Below, piece after piece: positions 5,619 through 6,329 of a stretch of 6,329 nt of DNA. The notes under the pieces are model-generated. The model searched no databases. It saw only the letters and a program-made list of their open reading frames with translations, and was not told where the DNA came from. The first letter of the stretch is position 1; each line of letters begins with the position of its first letter. A program made the translations under genes and the position numbers. Origin of the DNA: an uncultured Oscillospiraceae bacterium. GTDB lineage: Bacteria; Bacillota; Clostridia; Oscillospirales; Oscillospiraceae. Where the stretch lies: contig CANRNA010000108.1 in NCBI GenBank assembly GCA_947631805.1, forward strand, positions 1-6,329. The letters run 5' to 3'.

Positions 5619-6218
5619 ATGGCTTTTTTTCCCGTATCCTTTGAAGAACTGATAGACCGCTTTGCCTCGCTGCCCGGCATCGGGCGCAAGAGTGCCCAGC
5701 GGCTGGCGTTCCATCTGCTGGCCCTGCCGGAGGGGGAGGCGGAGGCCTTTGCCGAGACCATCCTGCGGGCCCGGCGGAGCGTCCACACCTGCCCGATATG
5801 CCAGAACCTGACAGACGGGGATATCTGCCCTATATGCGCCGACGACCGGCGGGACCGGTCCGTCATCTGCGTGGTGGCCGAGGCCCGGGATGTGGCCAGC
5901 CTGGAGCGGAGCCGGGAGTACGGCGGGGTGTACCATGTGCTGCACGGGGTGCTGTCCCCCATGAGCCACATCGGCCCGGACGATATCCGCATCTCGGAGC
6001 TTGTCAAGCGGGTGGCCGCCGGGGGTGTGGAGGAGGTCATCATGGCTACCGACCCGGACACGGAGGGAGACGCCACGGCCATGTATATAGCCCGGCTCTT
6101 GAAGCCCTTTGAGGTGCGCGTCACCCGCCTGGCCTACGGCATCCCCGTGGGCTCCAACCTGGAATTCACCGACGACGCCACCCTTGTCCGGGCCCTGGAG
6201 GGCCGCCGGGACATGTAA
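5619..6218 (+). CDS. recR: Recombination mediator protein RecR
   Basis: The protein has 199 residues, the usual RecR length. With RecO (and RecF) it helps load RecA onto SSB-coated single-stranded DNA during gap and break repair. Domains in order: a helix-hairpin-helix (about 8-33, with SLPGIGRKSAQRLAFHL), a zinc finger with Cys58, Cys61, Cys70 and Cys73 (CPIC and CPIC), a Toprim domain (about 81-175, with VVAEARDVASLE and MATDPDTEGDATAMYIARL), and the C-terminal RLAYGIPVGSNLEF segment. ATG 5619 is preferred because AGGTGA (5608-5613) sits 5 nt upstream and the product begins MAFFPVSFEELI. A GTG at 5610 overlaps the rpe stop but would place the start on top of the ribosome binding site. Only 5 bases separate it from the rpe stop, so the two genes are co-transcribed and probably translationally coupled. 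In many bacteria recR follows dnaX and a ybaB-type gene; that arrangement is absent here. Confidence 0.96.
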   Translation: MAFFPVSFEELIDRFASLPGIGRKSAQRLAFHLLALPEGEAEAFAETILRARRSVHTCPICQNLTDGDICPICADDRRDRSVICVVAEARDVASLERSREYGGVYHVLHGVLSPMSHIGPDDIRISELVKRVAAGGVEEVIMATDPDTEGDATAMYIARLLKPFEVRVTRLAYGIPVGSNLEFTDDATLVRALEGRRDM

Positions 6219-6329
6219 AGGGCCGGAGCCGAAAGTTCGATGGAATATTTTTCCCCCATAAGGGTATGATGTTACCGGGCAGGGCGGACCTGTCCGACAC
6301 TGTGATACATAGCGTAAGACTAACTATTA
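6219..6329. other. Unassigned tail of the window downstream of recR
   Basis: These 111 bases are less GC-rich than the genes and hold no reading frame with a ribosome binding site on either strand. The only structure I see is an 8-bp imperfect stem (6276-6283 with 6289-6296, one G-U pair) around the loop GCGGA, the same loop as in the rpe leader. It has no U-tract. A TATGAT at 6265-6270 has no matching -35. No convincing recR terminator is visible, so transcription may continue to the next gene beyond the window. Confidence 0.4.

Overview
The window is GC-rich by eye (well over half G+C) with AT-rich intergenic patches. It looks like chromosomal DNA from a GC-rich anaerobic Firmicute, most likely a gut Clostridium-group organism of the Oscillospiraceae / Flavonifractor-Oscillibacter type. 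That placement is inferred from strong GGAGG-type ribosome binding sites, consensus-like sigma-A promoters, a zinc-ribbon membrane protein paired with a membrane J-protein, and an XpaC/TelA pair. No phage, IS, CRISPR, tRNA or rRNA signal was seen.

Layout. Positions 1-38 (minus strand) hold the first 12 codons of a gene that runs off the left edge. An AT-rich promoter region leads rightward into two overlapping genes: a small two-helix membrane protein with a C-terminal zinc ribbon (233-649) and a membrane-anchored J-domain protein (646-1098). They converge on a four-gene leftward operon read from a strong promoter at about 4766-4738: xpaC-like (4707-4015), telA-like (3981-2797), a lemA-like membrane protein (2747-2178) and a TPM-domain secreted/membrane protein (2165-1155). 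A hairpin with a U-tract on the minus strand (1138-1108) closes the operon. A second strong promoter sits back to back with the first (4774-4802, plus strand). It drives rpe (ribulose-phosphate 3-epimerase, 4951-5613) and the tightly coupled recR (5619-6218). The last 111 bases carry no gene I can recognise.

How the genes work together. rpe and recR are housekeeping genes for the pentose phosphate pathway and recombinational repair. The other six genes mostly encode envelope-associated proteins. XpaC and TelA are a known pair (xpaC-yaaN in Bacillus subtilis). LemA-like and TPM proteins are also frequent neighbours. Their joining into one operon here, facing a membrane J-protein and a membrane zinc ribbon, suggests an envelope-stress or membrane-protein maintenance module. 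That function is inference.

The most notable sequence observation is that the lemA-like gene has no ATG, GTG or TTG at its expected start. An ACG codon (2747-2745) lies 8 nt after a near-perfect Shine-Dalgarno, exactly where an ATG would be expected.
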